From Pseudoalteromonas neustonica (GTDB lineage Bacteria; Pseudomonadota; Gammaproteobacteria; Enterobacterales; Alteromonadaceae): 64,000 nucleotides of DNA. The stretch covers positions 186,001 to 250,000 of the forward strand of contig NZ_BDDS01000005.1 of the NCBI RefSeq assembly GCF_001653135.1. The letters run 5' to 3'. The position numbers and the translations under genes are program-made. Below the pieces are notes generated by a model. The model was not told the origin of the DNA. It was given only the letters and a program-made list of their open reading frames with translations, and did no database searches. The stretch's first letter is position 1; every line of letters begins with the position of its first letter. Shown one piece after another: positions 62,650 to 64,000 of this stretch.

Positions 62650-63651
62650 ATGATTAATAAAAAACTCCCTTTGCTAGATATCCATCGCCATTTAGACGGT
62701 AATGTTCGTGCGCAAACTATTCTTGATTTGGGCCGTCAGTTCAATATCAAATTACCCGCCGATAATGTGGCGGCGCTAATACCGCATGTGCAAGTCATTG
62801 ATCCAGAACCAAACCTAATGGCCTTTTTGCAAAAATTAGATTGGGGTGTCGCCGTACTGGGTGATTATGATGCCTGTCGTCGTATTGCAATTGAAAACAT
62901 TGAAGATGCACAAGCGCAAGGTTTAGATTATGTTGAGCTTCGTTTTAGCCCTTATTATATGGCGCAAAGCCAAGGGCTGCATCCGCAAGGCGTTGTAGAA
63001 GCCGTGGTTGATGGTATAAAAAGTGCCACTCAAAGCAGCAGTGTTAAAGCTAATTTAATTGGCATTATGTCACGTACTTATGGCACCAAAATTTGTCAAC
63101 AAGAGCTTGATGCGTTGCTTGCATTTAAAAGTGATTTAGTGGCTGTAGATTTAGCCGGTGATGAAATTGGTTTTCCGGGAGAGCTATTTGTTGATCACTT
63201 TAAACAGGTCCGAAATGCCTACCTAGCCGCTACTATTCATGCGGGCGAAGCACTTGGTGCTGCAAGTATTTGGCAAGCAATTAATGAGCTTGGAGCAGAG
63301 CGTATTGGCCATGGTGTAAAAGCGATTGAAGATGTAAAGCTAATGGACTACCTGCGAGATAATCGCATAGGCATTGAATCATGCTTAACCAGTAATGTGC
63401 AAACGAGTACCGTTGCTAGCTTAGATGTGCATCCACTGAAACGCTTTTTAGATCATGGTATTTTAGCGTGTATTAATACGGATGATCCTGCTGTTGAAGG
63501 CATTGAAATTGAGCATGAATATGCAGTTGCCGCACCAGCGGCTGGTCTGACGCAAGCTGACATGGAAAAAGCGCAAGTAAATGCACTCGAGATAGCCTAT
63601 TTGAGTGATGCTGAAAAGCAACAGTTAAAACAGAGTGCCGCTGCTAAATAG
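62650..63651 (+). CDS. add: Adenosine deaminase
   Basis: The enzyme (333 aa from ATG 62650) turns adenosine or deoxyadenosine into inosine and ammonia. The zinc ligands are H12-x-H14 ([10 protein letters not shown]), a His in TIHAGEALG and Asp in NTDDPAVEG; the catalytic Glu of HAGE and the His of ERIGHGVKA are in place. The GTG at 62641 extends the frame, but the ATG gives exactly 333 aa, the length of the E. coli enzyme. It is convergent with a CBS-domain gene and follows the hybrid kinase by 151 nt. Confidence 0.94.
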   Translation: MINKKLPLLDIHRHLDGNVRAQTILDLGRQFNIKLPADNVAALIPHVQVIDPEPNLMAFLQKLDWGVAVLGDYDACRRIAIENIEDAQAQGLDYVELRFSPYYMAQSQGLHPQGVVEAVVDGIKSATQSSSVKANLIGIMSRTYGTKICQQELDALLAFKSDLVAVDLAGDEIGFPGELFVDHFKQVRNAYLAATIHAGEALGAASIWQAINELGAERIGHGVKAIEDVKLMDYLRDNRIGIESCLTSNVQTSTVASLDVHPLKRFLDHGILACINTDDPAVEGIEIEHEYAVAAPAAGLTQADMEKAQVNALEIAYLSDAEKQQLKQSAAAK

Positions 63652-63667
63652 CAGCGACGTACGCCAC

Positions 63668-64000
63668 CTAATGTTCTTTTTGACAGCTTAAGTAGTTGTC
63701 AAAAAGAGCTTTAAGAATATCGCTTCGGCCAATCATACCAATCACCGTTGTGCCCTCTACAACAGGGTAATTTTTTGGCTTTCCCGTTTTCATTTGTTCG
63801 GCTAGTTCAATAATATTGGTATCACCGCTGACGGTAACCACATCAGTTTGCATCAGCTGAGCTACTTTGACTACGCCATCACAAAAATAACTATTTTGCA
63901 TTAATGGCTTTAGTAGTTCTTGTTCAGAAATAAAACCTACCAAACACTTATCCTCATTAAATACAGGTGCCCCCATCAGTTTGAATTTTTGTAATTCTGA
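63668..64000 (-). CDS. CBS-domain protein (partial, 5' end beyond the window)
   Basis: The frame is open through the window edge: the codons before the internal Met at 63976 read SELQKFKL, so the start lies outside. The visible 110 residues contain the end of one CBS motif and a second full CBS motif (VVTVSGDTNIIELAEQMKTGK then YPVVEGTTVIGMIGRSDILKAL), the usual tandem CBS pair that binds adenosine nucleotides. A Cys-containing tail ends the protein. Function depends on parts not seen. A 10-bp inverted repeat CTTTTTGACA/TGTCAAAAAG (63676-63706) lies inside its 3' end and could help end transcription of either gene. Confidence 0.85.
   Translation of the reverse strand, partial: SELQKFKLMGAPVFNEDKCLVGFISEQELLKPLMQNSYFCDGVVKVAQLMQTDVVTVSGDTNIIELAEQMKTGKPKNYPVVEGTTVIGMIGRSDILKALFDNYLSCQKEH

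Noticed and set aside
1..64000. CRISPR array or complete mobile element with transposase or integrase
   Set aside because: No repeat-spacer array and no transposase, integrase or phage structural gene is seen; XerC is the housekeeping recombinase.

Overview
The window looks like a chromosomal segment of a marine gammaproteobacterium of the Alteromonadales, most likely Pseudoalteromonas or a close relative. This is an inference from gene families and gene order: the conserved block yigB-xerC-DUF484-dapF-lysA-lptM / cyaY / hemC-hemD-hemX-hemY, secreted S8 proteases with a GlyGly-CTERM-like tail, a folX-folE-folM operon, and an AT-rich base composition. No rRNA, CRISPR array, intact transposase or prophage is visible. 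Genes are packed closely, and most convergent pairs share one bidirectional terminator hairpin.

Region by region. 1-1.5 kb is a small AT-rich accessory patch: a HEPN-type Abi_2 abortive-infection protein gene and a compact 72-nt cloverleaf-like inverted-repeat element, lying just downstream of two tandem tRNA-Ser genes (UGA, GCU). 1.9-14 kb holds a 46-codon small basic ORF, a lipid kinase, a divergent EamA exporter / MocR regulator pair with repeated half-sites between them, a YggN-family protein, a glutathione peroxidase, a LysR gene whose last codons come from a mobile repeat, yqhD, an AraC-azlC-azlD operon, and a convergent cytochrome b561 / cytochrome c' pair. 14-24 kb is a secreted proteolysis cluster: two paralogous subtilases of about 1,200 residues and an oligopeptidase-B-like lipoprotein. 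24-28 kb is a co-oriented two-component system plus two spondin_N-domain exported proteins, with a redoxin lipoprotein behind them. 28.5-33 kb carries DUF4870 and YqaA membrane proteins, the folX-folE-folM pterin operon, nadE and a YceH-family gene.

33-49 kb holds a large CHASE/GAF hybrid histidine kinase, a penicillin-acylase-family hydrolase, a diguanylate cyclase, an MBL hydrolase, a GNAT-nitrilase fusion followed 3 nt later by a Gdx-type SMR exporter, a second EamA protein, a MAPEG protein, a BlaI / BlaR1-like (M56 plus TonB C-terminal domain) regulatory pair with two TACA-NN-TGTA operators, rluF, and HopJ and retropepsin-like proteins. 49-60 kb is the conserved housekeeping block, including a hemD-hemX gene fusion. 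60-64 kb has a MASE1/CHASE hybrid kinase, adenosine deaminase and the 3' part of a CBS-domain gene that runs off the window.

The main structural signals outside genes are a three-copy family of short terminal-inverted-repeat elements (about 7.9, 44.5 and 47.5 kb), the cloverleaf element beside the tRNA-Ser genes, and the BlaI and MocR operator arrays. I do not see one clearly new multi-gene system. The best candidates for new biology are the cloverleaf element with the Abi gene, the spondin/two-component operon, and the M56-TonB/BlaI pair.
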